Made by a program: the position numbers and the translations under genes. 27,075 bases of DNA from a virus. Within the stretch, counting starts at the first letter, position 1; every line of letters begins with the position of its first letter. Shown here piece after piece: positions 11,008 through 20,709 of the stretch. The notes beneath the pieces were generated by a model. The model saw only the letters and a program-made list of their open reading frames with translations, searched no databases and was not told the DNA's origin. The stretch covers positions 1 to 27,075 of the IMG/VR virus record IMGVR_UViG_3300042516_004714, one strand, 5' to 3'.

Positions 11008-12272
11008 TGGCAAACGATAAAAATAAACTAAATGTAGCCCCTGTTATATCCCCTGATATATTAAAAACAATATCAGCTGCTACTGCCATTAAAACTTTTG
11101 GTGCTCAATTAGTCAATAAAAATAAAGAAACATTAGTTGTAGGAAACCAAACTAAAACTAATCAGATAAATAATGAGTTACAAGCTTTAGATTTACAAGA
11201 ACAAAAAGCAGGTGAAACTCAAAAATCTACAATTGAAAAAGCTCAAAAGGATTATAATACAAACCAAATAACTCAAAAGCAATATAATGAGATAAAAATA
11301 CAAGCTCAAATTGCTTATGAAAAAGAAATAGCATCTATTAATTTAAAAAGAGCTAAATTACAATTAGATAAAAATCTTATTGAAAATAATCCTTATAATA
11401 GAATAAAACAAAATCAAAAAGGATTTAAATTTAGTCTTAAAAATTTAAAAAAAAGAACTCAAAACGAAGAAACTAAATCTAACAGAGATTTAGCTAAACA
11501 GGTAGCATTAAATGTTTCAAAAACATTAGCTCCTGTAATAGCACTTCAATTGGCTAATCAACTTTTTAAAGTAATAAACCAAAGAAAGAAATTAGAAGAC
11601 TTAGTAGAACAAGTAAACAGTTATATAAACACTCAAGTTAAAGACGAACAAACTGTTGTTATAGCTACTAATTTAAGAAATAATGCTGTTAGATTAATTG
11701 ATAATAATACTAAAAAATTAGAAAATCTAAAAAAAAGTATTGAAAAAATAGTAAAAAACATAGCTATATTAACAGCTATTATTTTAGTAATTCAAAAAAT
11801 CCTTAGTTTACCTTTTCCTTTTTTAATTCCTATTAAAATTAGTCTTCAACCAAGATTACAATCAACTGTTACTCTAATAGCAGCATTAAGTGCTGTGTTG
11901 GTTATTGCTTCTAATTTATTAGGTAATGAAATAACAAAATTAATTGAATTAAAGGATAGATTACAAGAAATTAGTTTAAAATTAGATGGAAAAACATTAA
12001 GCAACCTAAATGATAAACAATTTGCTGAATTAACTGATTTCTTCACCCCAGCAGGAATTAATGATTTTCCTCCTTATAAAGGGTTTAATTTTAAAATTAA
12101 AGTAGAAGAAAATAAATCTTTTGAAGTTAAAGGAAATAAACGCCGCTATGCCGTAGCTATTAATCGTGATGGGGTAGAACAAATTAAAAGTGATTATTCA
12201 TTTACTTTAGACCCGAATGATTTAATAGAACAATTAAAACTAGTCATCGACCAACGAAACTTACAAGGATAA
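11007..12272 (+). CDS. coiled-coil tail-module protein with two hydrophobic segments
   Basis: The 421-residue protein is Lys/Gln/Asn-rich. Residues about 50-130 are a long predicted coiled coil (ELQALDLQEQKAGETQKSTI and onwards), and 190-250 a second one (KKLEDLVEQVNSYINTQV, KKLENLKKSIEKIVK). Two hydrophobic segments follow at about 251-278 (NIAILTAIILVIQKILSLPF) and 286-305 (STVTLIAALSAVLVIASNLL). The last 90 residues are a folded domain (TDFFTPAGINDFPPYKGFNF). Coiled coil plus membrane-like segments recall tape-measure proteins, but it is short for one; a hub component or membrane-contacting tail part is also possible. It overlaps the gp5-like gene by one base. Confidence 0.65.
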   Translation: MANDKNKLNVAPVISPDILKTISAATAIKTFGAQLVNKNKETLVVGNQTKTNQINNELQALDLQEQKAGETQKSTIEKAQKDYNTNQITQKQYNEIKIQAQIAYEKEIASINLKRAKLQLDKNLIENNPYNRIKQNQKGFKFSLKNLKKRTQNEETKSNRDLAKQVALNVSKTLAPVIALQLANQLFKVINQRKKLEDLVEQVNSYINTQVKDEQTVVIATNLRNNAVRLIDNNTKKLENLKKSIEKIVKNIAILTAIILVIQKILSLPFPFLIPIKISLQPRLQSTVTLIAALSAVLVIASNLLGNEITKLIELKDRLQEISLKLDGKTLSNLNDKQFAELTDFFTPAGINDFPPYKGFNFKIKVEENKSFEVKGNKRRYAVAINRDGVEQIKSDYSFTLDPNDLIEQLKLVIDQRNLQG

Positions 12273-12281
12273 AATATTTAT
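12273..12281 (+). promoter_or_regulatory. AATATTTAT box 4-5 bases before an ATG
   Basis: AATATTTAT begins right after the preceding stop, and only AACT separates it from ATG 12286. If it is a promoter box, the transcript would be leaderless or nearly so. Confidence 0.4.
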
Positions 12282-12285
12282 AACT

Positions 12286-12612
12286 ATGAATGCAAAATTA
12301 TTTAAACAATTAATTAAAGAAGCAGTTCGTGAAGCCGTTCGCGAAGAAATTGGTGTTCTTTTATTAGAACAAAAGAAACAAGAATTAACTGAAAGTAAAA
12401 TGGTTAGTTTCAATAGTAGTGATGTTCCATCAGGAAACATTGAAGCTAAGGCTGCTTTGAGAAATAAAGTAGGAGCCATGTTTGGATATGACGCACCTCA
12501 ATCTCAACTTAAAGTTGATAAAACATCAGACAACCCATTTGCCGCCTTTATAGCAGATGCCGGAGCAAACATGTCTCAACAAGACTTATCAGGATTAAGA
12601 AATTTAGGATAA
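12286..12612 (+). CDS. small tail-module protein, 108 aa
   Basis: The N-terminus is a charged amphipathic helix (MNAKLFKQLIKEAVREAVRE, then EIGVLLLEQKKQELTES), similar in style to a helix in the 7356-7934 protein. The rest is less ordered (MVSFNSSDVPSGNIEAKAAL, then NPFAAFIADAGANMSQQDLS). It lies two bases before the gp25-like gene and is certainly part of the same operon. The family is not recognised; position suggests a baseplate or assembly role. Confidence 0.75.
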   Translation: MNAKLFKQLIKEAVREAVREEIGVLLLEQKKQELTESKMVSFNSSDVPSGNIEAKAALRNKVGAMFGYDAPQSQLKVDKTSDNPFAAFIADAGANMSQQDLSGLRNLG

Positions 12613-12613
12613 T

Positions 12614-13024
12614 ATGCCAATACCTCAAACGATACGAGTAAATCCATTAGATTTACAAAAGAATATTGCTATTGGGGTATCTCTTCCTTTTAATGGCCCT
12701 GGTGTATTTAATAGTACTTTTACTACTAAAGATCAAATTAAATCAAATTTAGTTAATTTATTATTAACAGATATTGGTGAACGTGTAATGAATCCTGAAT
12801 TTGGATGTAACCTAAAAAAATATATTTTTGAAGGTATTACAGAAGCCAATTCAGAATTACTAGTTAATAATTTAGCCAATAGTATTGCAATTTTCATACC
12901 AGAAATAACTGTAACTAATATCATAGTTACCCCTAACCCAGATTATAATCTAATAGAATTAACTGTTGATTATATAATGAATATATCTCAAACACCAGAT
13001 CAAGTAACTGTACAATTTAATTAA
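12614..13024 (+). CDS. 25: baseplate wedge protein, gp25-like
   Basis: The 136-residue length is that of the gp25/GPW family. The family core is present: TDIGERVMNPEFGCNLKKYI at residues 52-71, with GER and the PEFG turn, followed by FEGITEANSELLVNNLANSI and a C-terminal beta-pair (NPDYNLIELTVDYIM). In contractile tails gp25 is a sheath-initiating baseplate protein that lies beside gp6 and gp53. The adjacency to the next gene (two bases apart) matches the order in T4-type and P2-type tails (W before J). No sign of truncation. Confidence 0.9.
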   Translation: MPIPQTIRVNPLDLQKNIAIGVSLPFNGPGVFNSTFTTKDQIKSNLVNLLLTDIGERVMNPEFGCNLKKYIFEGITEANSELLVNNLANSIAIFIPEITVTNIIVTPNPDYNLIELTVDYIMNISQTPDQVTVQFN

Positions 13025-13026
13025 TA

Positions 13027-14859
13027 ATGGCTAACGAAGATAAAAATATATCCTATTTAAATAAAGATTTTGGTGCTTTTAAAACTGAATTACAGCAGTA
13101 TGCCAAAACTTATTTTCCAACAACATATAATGACTTCTCCGAAGCAACTCCCGGTAATTTATTTATCGAAATGGCTTCTTATGTAGGTGACGTTATGTCA
13201 TTTTATTTAGATACCCAAGTACAAGAAAATTTCTTACTATATGCTAAGGAAAAAGAAAACCTATATGCAATGTCATATGTTATGGGTTATCGTCCTAAAG
13301 CATCTTACGCCTCAAATACTGTTGTTGATATATATCAATTAGTACCTTCTATAATTAGTGGAAGTATAACATATCCTGATTATCAAACATATGGATTGAT
13401 TATTCCTTCTAACACAACTCTTACATCCACTTCAACAGGTACTAAATTTTTAACAACACAACAAATAGACTTTACTGATACTGGCAGTACAGAGATTACC
13501 TTTGTAGATAATAACTATTATCTTTTTAAAAAATCTGTTCCTGCTATTTCTGCTGAAATAAAAGAAACAACTATTAATGTTGGAACAAATCAAAAGTTTG
13601 CTACTTCTAATATTATTGACACTAATATATTACAAGTATTAAATGTAACATCTAGTGATGGGAATTTTTGGTATGAAGTTCCATATTTAGCCCAATCATC
13701 TATTTTTGTAAAAGCAAATAATTCTACATCAGGAAGTGATGGAGTTCCTTATTTACTACAGTTACAAAGAGCACCTAGGCGTTACGTATCTAGAATCCTC
13801 TCAGATAATACTTTACAATTAGAATTTGGAGCAGGTTTAACATCTGGAAAAAGTGATAGTCAAATTATTCCTACTCCTTCCAATATACAAAATGGATTTG
13901 TTCCTGGTATTTCGGATTTAACAAATAATTATAATGAAGCCTCTGTATTTTTCACCCAAGAATATGGATTAGTCCCTTCAGGCTCATTAACTGTAAAGTA
14001 TACAGTAGGTGGTGGTATTACATCTAATATACCAGCAAACGATTTGACAATTATAGATTCTTCTGTTGCTTATTTTAAAAATACTCCCGGACCTTTATCT
14101 AGTTCTATATTAAGTAGTGTTGTTTCTTCTAATCCAATTCCTTCATCAGGTGGAAGAAATGGAGATACAACAGAAGAAATTCGTCAAAATGCTTTATATG
14201 CTTATTCAACTCAATTAAGAGCCGTAACTAAAGAAGATTATATTATAAGAGCACTATCAATGCCTTCTGATTATGGTACTGTGTCTAAAGCTTATATTTC
14301 ACAGGATCTATTGCAAAATCCAACACAAACGGTATCAGTAATTCCTCAAAATAATCCATTAGCTTTAGATTTATACGTTTTATCATATAACAGTAATAAA
14401 CAATTAACTCAAGCATCTGCTACATTAAAAAATAATTTAATAACATACATAAACCAATACAGAATGGTTACTGATGCTATTAATATTAAAGATGCTTACT
14501 ATATTAATATTGGTGTTAATTTTGATATTATTGTACTAAGTGGATATAGTAATAAGGATGTTTTAACAAACTGCATAAATGTATTAAAAGACCATTTTAA
14601 TATAGACAATTGGCAAGTTAACCAACCAATTATATTGTCAGATATTATTTCCAAATTACTCCAAGTTAGAGGAGTTCAATCAGTAGTAAAACTTGAAGTT
14701 GTTAATAAACAAGACCCTACAGGTACTACATATTCTCAATATGGGTATGATATAGCAGGAGCTACTAGAAATGGAAATGTATATCCTTCAATGGACCCTG
14801 CAGTATTTGAAGTTAGATATCCTAACACCGATATTCAAGGTAGAGTGGTTGTTCAATAA
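13027..14859 (+). CDS. 6: baseplate wedge protein, gp6/J-like
   Basis: The 610-residue protein opens with a helix-rich N-terminus (YLNKDFGAFKTELQQYAKTY, then EATPGNLFIEMASYVGDVMS, FYLDTQVQENFLLYA), which matches gp6 of T4-like phages. Residues about 375-410 carry GRNGDTTEEIRQNALYAYST, then QLRAVTKEDYIIRALSMP; GR, EEIR and RAVTxxDY are the core of the Baseplate_J/gp6 family. The C-terminal third (DNWQVNQPIILSDIISKLLQ, then RGVQSVVKLEVVN) matches the end domain. Gp6 dimers link the wedges in a ring. T4 gp6 is of similar length. Confidence 0.9.
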   Translation: MANEDKNISYLNKDFGAFKTELQQYAKTYFPTTYNDFSEATPGNLFIEMASYVGDVMSFYLDTQVQENFLLYAKEKENLYAMSYVMGYRPKASYASNTVVDIYQLVPSIISGSITYPDYQTYGLIIPSNTTLTSTSTGTKFLTTQQIDFTDTGSTEITFVDNNYYLFKKSVPAISAEIKETTINVGTNQKFATSNIIDTNILQVLNVTSSDGNFWYEVPYLAQSSIFVKANNSTSGSDGVPYLLQLQRAPRRYVSRILSDNTLQLEFGAGLTSGKSDSQIIPTPSNIQNGFVPGISDLTNNYNEASVFFTQEYGLVPSGSLTVKYTVGGGITSNIPANDLTIIDSSVAYFKNTPGPLSSSILSSVVSSNPIPSSGGRNGDTTEEIRQNALYAYSTQLRAVTKEDYIIRALSMPSDYGTVSKAYISQDLLQNPTQTVSVIPQNNPLALDLYVLSYNSNKQLTQASATLKNNLITYINQYRMVTDAINIKDAYYINIGVNFDIIVLSGYSNKDVLTNCINVLKDHFNIDNWQVNQPIILSDIISKLLQVRGVQSVVKLEVVNKQDPTGTTYSQYGYDIAGATRNGNVYPSMDPAVFEVRYPNTDIQGRVVVQ

Positions 14860-14866
14860 TATTTAT
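14858..14866 (+). promoter_or_regulatory. AATATTTAT promoter-like box (late class)
   Basis: AATATTTAT overlaps the stop of the gp6-like gene and ends 16 bases before ATG 14883, so the endolysin gene may have its own late promoter. Confidence 0.5.
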
Positions 14867-14882
14867 AATAAACCAATAAAGT

Positions 14883-15476
14883 ATGAATTTAGAAAAATTA
14901 AAAGGACACATTCCTGATAGTGTTATCTCACAAATTCCAGATGTAATGAAAACATTTGGTATTGATACCCCAGTAGAACTAGCACACTTTTTATCTCAGT
15001 GTGGTCATGAATCAGCTGGTTTTAGAGTTGTAAATGAAAATTTAAACTATAGCGCTAAAGGTTTATTGGGTATATTTAAAAAATATTTCCCATCACAAGC
15101 TTTAGCTGAATCATATCAACGCAAGCCTGAAAGAATTGCTAATCGTGTTTATGCATCTCGTATGGGCAATGGTGATGAAGCATCAGGTGAAGGGTTTAAA
15201 TTCCGCGGACGTGGTTATATTCAATTAACAGGTAAGCAAAACTACACTGCTTTTGGTAAAGCAATTGGTGTTGATATTCCTGCTAACCCTGACTTAGTTG
15301 CTACTAAATACCCATTATTATCAGCTGCTTGGTTCTTTAGTAAGAACTGTTTAGGTAGATGTAAAGATGCTTCTGATGCATCTGTATTAGCTGTGACTAA
15401 ATGTGTTAACGGCGGTACAATCGGTTTAGCCGATCGTCAAAAACACTTTAAAGAGTATTACCATTTATTGGCGTAA
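14883..15476 (+). CDS. GH19 (chitinase-type) endolysin
   Basis: The 197-residue protein is a complete glycoside hydrolase family 19 domain. HFLSQCGHESAGF (residues 35-47) has the catalytic Glu43, NENLNYSAKGLL has the second acid Glu52, and GFKFRGRGYIQLTGKQNY (104-121) forms the substrate-binding segment. In phages these enzymes cut the glycan chains of peptidoglycan. There is no signal peptide or membrane helix, so release needs a holin or delivery on the tail. The position inside the baseplate cluster, between gp6-like and appendage genes, and the missing lysozyme domain in the gp5-like protein make a tail-carried role possible; a normal end-of-infection endolysin is equally possible. Confidence 0.9.
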   Translation: MNLEKLKGHIPDSVISQIPDVMKTFGIDTPVELAHFLSQCGHESAGFRVVNENLNYSAKGLLGIFKKYFPSQALAESYQRKPERIANRVYASRMGNGDEASGEGFKFRGRGYIQLTGKQNYTAFGKAIGVDIPANPDLVATKYPLLSAAWFFSKNCLGRCKDASDASVLAVTKCVNGGTIGLADRQKHFKEYYHLLA

Positions 15477-15493
15477 AACAATTTAGTAGTTAC

Positions 15494-15502
15494 TATATTT
15501 AT
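15494..15502 (+). promoter_or_regulatory. TATATTTAT promoter-like box (late class)
   Basis: TATATTTAT ends 18 bases before ATG 15521. GTAGTTACT and GTAGTAATTACT flank it, forming a loose repeat around the box. Confidence 0.5.
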
Positions 15503-15520
15503 ACGTAGTAATTACTAATT

Positions 15521-16615
15521 ATGGCTATTTACAAAATATTCCCAGAAAAGAGCGCAACTCTTTACTCATTTTATCCTGCTTTAAATACAGGATTGGATGA
15601 AATTTTAGAACTTAGTACGTACGAATCTATCGACAGTACTAATGAAGTATCACGACCTTTAATACAATTTCCATCGAGTGAGATAGTAGACATTATCCAA
15701 AATAAAGTTGGTACTAGTTCTTTTGATGCTTATCTTAAAGTATATTTAGCAGATGCTTCCCAAATCCCTTTAAATTACACTGTATTTTGCCATCCAGTAG
15801 CAGCCAATTGGAATCAAGGAACAGGTCGGTTAGGCAATTCCCCAGCTGTTACTGATGGGGTAAGTTGGGTATATACAAACCAATCAGGGAGTAATTTATG
15901 GATACAAGGTAGTTTTCCTCCACTCATAACAGGATCTTATAATAATACTATTGGTGGTGGTACATGGTATAGTAGTTCATTATATCAAGCTACACAATCA
16001 TTTACTTTTATATCTACTAAAGATATAGAAATGAAAGTATCAAATACTGTAAAAGCATGGTATAGTGGTTCTATTCCTAATTATGGTTTTATTTTAAAAC
16101 ATTCATCCTCAATAGAATTTACAACAGCTTCTAAATTTGAAACAAAGTATTTTTCAGATACAACTCATACAATTTATCCTCCATCATTAGAGATTAGATG
16201 GAACGATTCTTCATATTCAACAGGTTCATTAGTAGTAGTTACATCAAGTTATTGTGTACCTACATTAAATAATAATAAAGGTGAATACCAACAAGACTCA
16301 GTTCAACGTTTTAGAATTGCTGTAAGAGATATTTATCCTTCTGTAACATTTAGAACATCTTTAAGTTTTGCTAATCAAAAAGCATTACCTTCTTCTTCAT
16401 ATTGGTCAATAGTAGATTTGGATACTGAAGAAATTGTCGTAGATTACGACACATTATATACTAAAATTAGTTGTGATTCAAATAGTAATTATTTCAATGT
16501 ATATATGAATGGCCTAGAACCAGAACGCTACTATAAAATTCTTTTAAAATCAGTAATGGCTAATGGAGAAACAGTAGTATTTGATAATAATTACATTTTT
16601 AAAGTAGTAAGATAA
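15521..16615 (+). CDS. virion appendage protein with DNRLRE-like domain
   Basis: The N-terminal about 235 residues (KIFPEKSATLYSFYPALNTG, RPLIQFPSSEIVDIIQ, AWYSGSIPNYGFILKHSSSI, YPPSLEIRW) have the order of the DNRLRE beta-sandwich: an ATLYS.YP start, an R-PLIQF strand, an N-Y-G-F-I-L-K strand and a final P-x-LE-I-x-W strand. These domains occur in surface proteins and some bind polysaccharide. The remaining about 125 residues (RFRIAVRDIYPSVTFRTSLS, then DSNSNYFNVYMNGLEPERYY) look like a second beta domain. Probably a tail or baseplate appendage. It is the first gene of an overlapping TAATG chain with the two that follow. Confidence 0.65.
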   Translation: MAIYKIFPEKSATLYSFYPALNTGLDEILELSTYESIDSTNEVSRPLIQFPSSEIVDIIQNKVGTSSFDAYLKVYLADASQIPLNYTVFCHPVAANWNQGTGRLGNSPAVTDGVSWVYTNQSGSNLWIQGSFPPLITGSYNNTIGGGTWYSSSLYQATQSFTFISTKDIEMKVSNTVKAWYSGSIPNYGFILKHSSSIEFTTASKFETKYFSDTTHTIYPPSLEIRWNDSSYSTGSLVVVTSSYCVPTLNNNKGEYQQDSVQRFRIAVRDIYPSVTFRTSLSFANQKALPSSSYWSIVDLDTEEIVVDYDTLYTKISCDSNSNYFNVYMNGLEPERYYKILLKSVMANGETVVFDNNYIFKVVR

Positions 16616-16959
16616 TGTCTCAAATACCTGTACAAAAAATAGTATTTAGTAAAGATTCTTTTAGTAAAGTAGTTAATACCCAATTTAACCAACTAATAGA
16701 TTCAACAGCGGGAGAAGAACAATTATCTTTTTCTGTTGATGATTTCTTTGAACTATACGACCAGGTGTTTTACCAAATACCCACAGAAGGAGAATCAAAT
16801 TCACATCAATATATTTTACAACGTGAAGCTGATTATTTAGGAGTAAGCATTAGTCAAGATGATGTCCAGGCTTTGTTAGACGAAATAACATCTTTAAGAC
16901 AACAATTGCTTGATTCCCAAACAACAATAAACGAATTGACAGGAACAACTAATGCATAA
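16615..16959 (+). CDS. small tail-module protein, 114 aa
   Basis: It overlaps both neighbours by TAATG, so all three genes are co-translated. The protein is acidic and mostly helical: FSKVVNTQFNQLIDS, a middle with FSVDDFFELYDQVFYQIP and a C-terminal coiled coil (VQALLDEITSLRQQLLDSQT). SHQYILQREADYLGV resembles the join between a helical plug and its partner. Position directly before the 1246-residue protein suggests a connector or chaperone for it. No family is recognised. Confidence 0.75.
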   Translation: MSQIPVQKIVFSKDSFSKVVNTQFNQLIDSTAGEEQLSFSVDDFFELYDQVFYQIPTEGESNSHQYILQREADYLGVSISQDDVQALLDEITSLRQQLLDSQTTINELTGTTNA

Positions 16960-19900
16960 TGGCAGATAATATCAAAATAGTAGGTGAAATTTTAGACACA
17001 CAGCGTGTAAATCGTTACGATGCTGATGATCTCAATCTCCTTTCTCCATTTTTAATTAAGGAAGATTTTGGTCAACAAAATGATTATATAGAATATTTTG
17101 TATATGATGCTGGTAACAATCTTTTAAATATAAATTATAGTTATAAAGATTTTAAACTACCTCCAACATCATATGTAGATCCTAGTGGATCTTTACCTAT
17201 AATTGAAATTGATCCTGTTAAAGATCTTCAAAATTTAGGTTATTCATCAGGTGAATTTAGAGTTCAATATAACTTTTTTAATAGTAAGGTTTCTGATCCT
17301 CAACAATCAGGATTATTTGTAAAAGAAATTTCCGCTGATAGAACAGAATTAAGATTGGGATCTACTGTTTTAACAAACGAACAAATAGAAAGCGGGTCCT
17401 TATCTCTCATAAATGAATATTCTAGTTCTGTTTATTTTATTGATTACATTGCTGATTTTGGAAACAATACTCAATCCACTATTGTAAATGTTGCTCTAAA
17501 TAAACTTGAATCAGGATATGAAATATTACTAAAATTATATCAACCCCTTCCTTCTAGTACTCAAGAAAAAACAACATTATGGATTGTTAAAGAAAAAGTA
17601 AATCCATATGTTTTTGATATTAACTTAGATAAACTTATTATATCTGCCCCTGGCCCTCAGCTTAGAGGTCCTAACTTTGCTATTGACATTCCCAACCAAA
17701 ATAACGTAGCTACTTCTTATCAAACATATAATAATTTAATAGATAGCGTACAAAATATATCTACAGCCTCTTATCAACAACTTTTGAGTATAATGACTTC
17801 ACAAAGTATTGATATAAATGTAGATTATTCAAATTTTACTAATTTTATATTTTTTAGTTCAGCTGAACAGCGTTTAAAGAATTTTTATTCTAAAATACAA
17901 AGTATTGAAGATTATAATAACAATATTGCCTATTATTCTTCAAATGCTTTTTCATCAAGTTTATCCTCTAGTTTTATTAATACAGCAACATCAAGTATAG
18001 ATGTTATTATAGCTGGGTTTGATGGATTTGAATATTATTTATATTTTGAATCTGGATCAACAACATGGCCTAAAACAAATAATTCACTCCCTTATATAAA
18101 TGCAACTACAGCATCTGCTACTAGCTGGTATAATGCCTATACATCAAGTGCTGAAAGTTATGATAATGAAAATCAAAATAATTTAATATATACAGTACCA
18201 TCTTTTATTAAAGATGATTCTAATAATGAACAATACTTGACTTTCCTAAACATGGTTGGTCATTATTTTGATAATATATGGATTTATTTAAAAGCAGTTA
18301 CTGATATTAATTTAGCCAACAATAATCTTGAAAAAGGTATTTCCAAAGATTTAGTATATTATGTACTTGAATCACTAGGAACCAAACTATACAACCAATA
18401 TGGTGATGTTGATAATGTAGATTATTTAATAGGAAATAGCGGTAGTGCAAATTGGGATAATAATTTTACTTATACTGGATCTTATTTAAACACAATTCCA
18501 CGTAAAGATTTAGTTGCTGAGTCTTATAAACGTATCTACCATAACTTACCTTTGTTATTAAAAACTAAAGGTACAACTTATGGTTTACAAACATTAGTTT
18601 CTACATTCGGTGTTACAAGTAGTGTTTTACCTATTAAAGAATATGGTGGTGATTTAAAATCAAATACACTAGACGAATTTAATAATGATAAAGTTCGAAT
18701 TGTAACAGGAAATGTTGTAACAGGCAGTGTATTATCTCCTTATATCAGTGTAGTAGAATATCCAACAGCATCAGCACAATTTAGAACAAACGACTTAAAT
18801 TATGTTGATATCTCATTTTCTCCACAAGATAAAATTGATATATACACATCAGCTTCTATTGTAGCTTCAAACCCAACATGGAGTTTAGATGATATTTTAG
18901 GTGATCCTGGATATCAATATAGTAGTTCTTACTCGGCTTTAGAAGCAGCAAGAATAACTTATTTATCTCCACTATCTGCATCTCAACTCCCCTACACAGC
19001 TTCCTCAGCAAGTGGGTCATTAGCTGCAACTGATTATAATAGCTTTATTCGTTTAATTCAGTTTTTTGATAATTCATTGTTCAAAATGCTACAGGATTTT
19101 ATTCCTGCAAGAACAAGTTTATCAACTGGTGTAACTATTAGTTCACCTATACTTGAAAGAAATAAATGGTCTTATGCTAATCCTTCCTCCACATCAGATA
19201 TTGATGTACAAACAGGTAGTATAGCAGGACCAACTATTGGGACTGAATACACAGACATTTATTATGGATTAACTGGTAGTAGAGCGGCTTATTACAATGG
19301 AGTATTTACAGGAAGCTATATAAATACTTACAAATATTTTGAAAGTGGAACCTTTAATCCTTATTTACTCCCAACATCCAGTACTTTAACCCCAGGACAA
19401 ATTTACGTTTTTAATCATACTGATTATAACGTAATGTTAAATAATGTTTCTCAAAGTTTAATATCTAGAAACAGATTAAAGGCAGAACCTATTTTTGGAA
19501 CAAATAATAATATTTTAGTTCCAACCCAACTTCAAGATTCATACGAAACATTATTAACACATCAGCTTTCTCGCTACGATGGAGTTAAATTAAGCAGTGC
19601 AAAATATAACACATATACTGAGGGTGATATTTCTTACGGCAAAACAGCAGTAATTGATAAAAATGTTCTTAAATTAGGTTTGTTTTCTGAGGTTGTAACT
19701 AGTAAATTTCTACCAAAAAGAAATAATGTTGCCTTAAAATATTTAGTTGATATTAAAGGTGATTTAACCGAATTGAATCTTCGCAATAAACATTGGGTTG
19801 AGGTACAAAATACCTTTATCCAAGACGATACAGGAAGTATATCTCAGTTTAATAATCAATTATATAGTAATCAAAAAATTACTGATGGTGAAAAACCAAT

Positions 19901-20699
19901 ATTTGATAGTGGATATACTTACGAACCTATTTTATATTTTGGACCTACTGGGTCTGGGTTTGACCAATATTTGGCTTTTTTAAATACAGTAGATTTAAAT
20001 GCTTATTTAGCAACTGCTCAAAATACATTAAATCCAAACTCTTATATTAGTGGCAGTGGGGCTAACGCTTATCCTTTAAGTGGAAGCTATGTTTATAACA
20101 TATTTGATAGAACTATTGAAGGATCACAATATTTTAAATCAGGATCCACAACCAATTTCCCAACATATTCAGTTCAAGAAACCGGAGATCATTTAGTCCA
20201 GGTGAGTTTACCTTTTACATATACTGTAGGAACAAGCCCTATAAATAATGCTACTTGGTCATTACAAGTGTGGAAAAGTGGATCTGGTGGGGAAACATTA
20301 CTACAAAAGGATATACAATATTTCGTAGCTGGAGATCCAGAAACATCAACATTATATTTTCTTAGTTATTCTAATGATACTTTCTACTTCCAACTATCTG
20401 ATGCAATTCCATCAACTAACGTTAGTATTAGTTATGCTTCTGTTATGGGGTATAGTGGGGGTAGCTGTAATACAAACAGTGAAGATGACCAATTAAGTGC
20501 TAATCTATTAATAACTGCTGGTAATACTATAGGAAATCAAACGGGTGCCTACGGAATGGGATGTGGTACTAGCAATTATAGAAAAGGTTCGTACATAGTA
20601 GTAAATGGACAGCCTGCTTATAATGGTAGTGTTATAACTATTGGAGGAACACAACTAACTGTAGTAATAGATAACAATTGTGATTATTATGCTTGTTAA
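16959..20699 (+). CDS. very large baseplate or fibre-attachment protein, 1246 aa
   Basis: The largest gene of the window. Residues about 1-200 are beta-rich (QRVNRYDADDLNLLSPFLIK). About 425-560 is a helical block (YFDNIWIYLKAVTDINLANN, then KDLVAESYKRIYHNLPLLLK, KTKGTTYGLQTLVSTFGV) that recalls the short conserved stretch of P2 gpI-type and gp7-type baseplate proteins. The remainder is Ser/Tyr/Gly-rich with repeated beta strands, as in fibre-like proteins. The last 90 residues contain four to five Cys (GGSCNTNSEDD, GMGCGTSNYRKG, NNCDYYAC), which is unusual in a cytoplasmically made phage protein. T4 gp7 is of similar size (about 1000 residues). Function is assigned from location and the central block. 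Confidence 0.65.
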   Translation: MADNIKIVGEILDTQRVNRYDADDLNLLSPFLIKEDFGQQNDYIEYFVYDAGNNLLNINYSYKDFKLPPTSYVDPSGSLPIIEIDPVKDLQNLGYSSGEFRVQYNFFNSKVSDPQQSGLFVKEISADRTELRLGSTVLTNEQIESGSLSLINEYSSSVYFIDYIADFGNNTQSTIVNVALNKLESGYEILLKLYQPLPSSTQEKTTLWIVKEKVNPYVFDINLDKLIISAPGPQLRGPNFAIDIPNQNNVATSYQTYNNLIDSVQNISTASYQQLLSIMTSQSIDINVDYSNFTNFIFFSSAEQRLKNFYSKIQSIEDYNNNIAYYSSNAFSSSLSSSFINTATSSIDVIIAGFDGFEYYLYFESGSTTWPKTNNSLPYINATTASATSWYNAYTSSAESYDNENQNNLIYTVPSFIKDDSNNEQYLTFLNMVGHYFDNIWIYLKAVTDINLANNNLEKGISKDLVYYVLESLGTKLYNQYGDVDNVDYLIGNSGSANWDNNFTYTGSYLNTIPRKDLVAESYKRIYHNLPLLLKTKGTTYGLQTLVSTFGVTSSVLPIKEYGGDLKSNTLDEFNNDKVRIVTGNVVTGSVLSPYISVVEYPTASAQFRTNDLNYVDISFSPQDKIDIYTSASIVASNPTWSLDDILGDPGYQYSSSYSALEAARITYLSPLSASQLPYTASSASGSLAATDYNSFIRLIQFFDNSLFKMLQDFIPARTSLSTGVTISSPILERNKWSYANPSSTSDIDVQTGSIAGPTIGTEYTDIYYGLTGSRAAYYNGVFTGSYINTYKYFESGTFNPYLLPTSSTLTPGQIYVFNHTDYNVMLNNVSQSLISRNRLKAEPIFGTNNNILVPTQLQDSYETLLTHQLSRYDGVKLSSAKYNTYTEGDISYGKTAVIDKNVLKLGLFSEVVTSKFLPKRNNVALKYLVDIKGDLTELNLRNKHWVEVQNTFIQDDTGSISQFNNQLYSNQKITDGEKPIFDSGYTYEPILYFGPTGSGFDQYLAFLNTVDLNAYLATAQNTLNPNSYISGSGANAYPLSGSYVYNIFDRTIEGSQYFKSGSTTNFPTYSVQETGDHLVQVSLPFTYTVGTSPINNATWSLQVWKSGSGGETLLQKDIQYFVAGDPETSTLYFLSYSNDTFYFQLSDAIPSTNVSISYASVMGYSGGSCNTNSEDDQLSANLLITAGNTIGNQTGAYGMGCGTSNYRKGSYIVVNGQPAYNGSVITIGGTQLTVVIDNNCDYYAC

Positions 20700-20709
20700 A
20701 AATAAATAA

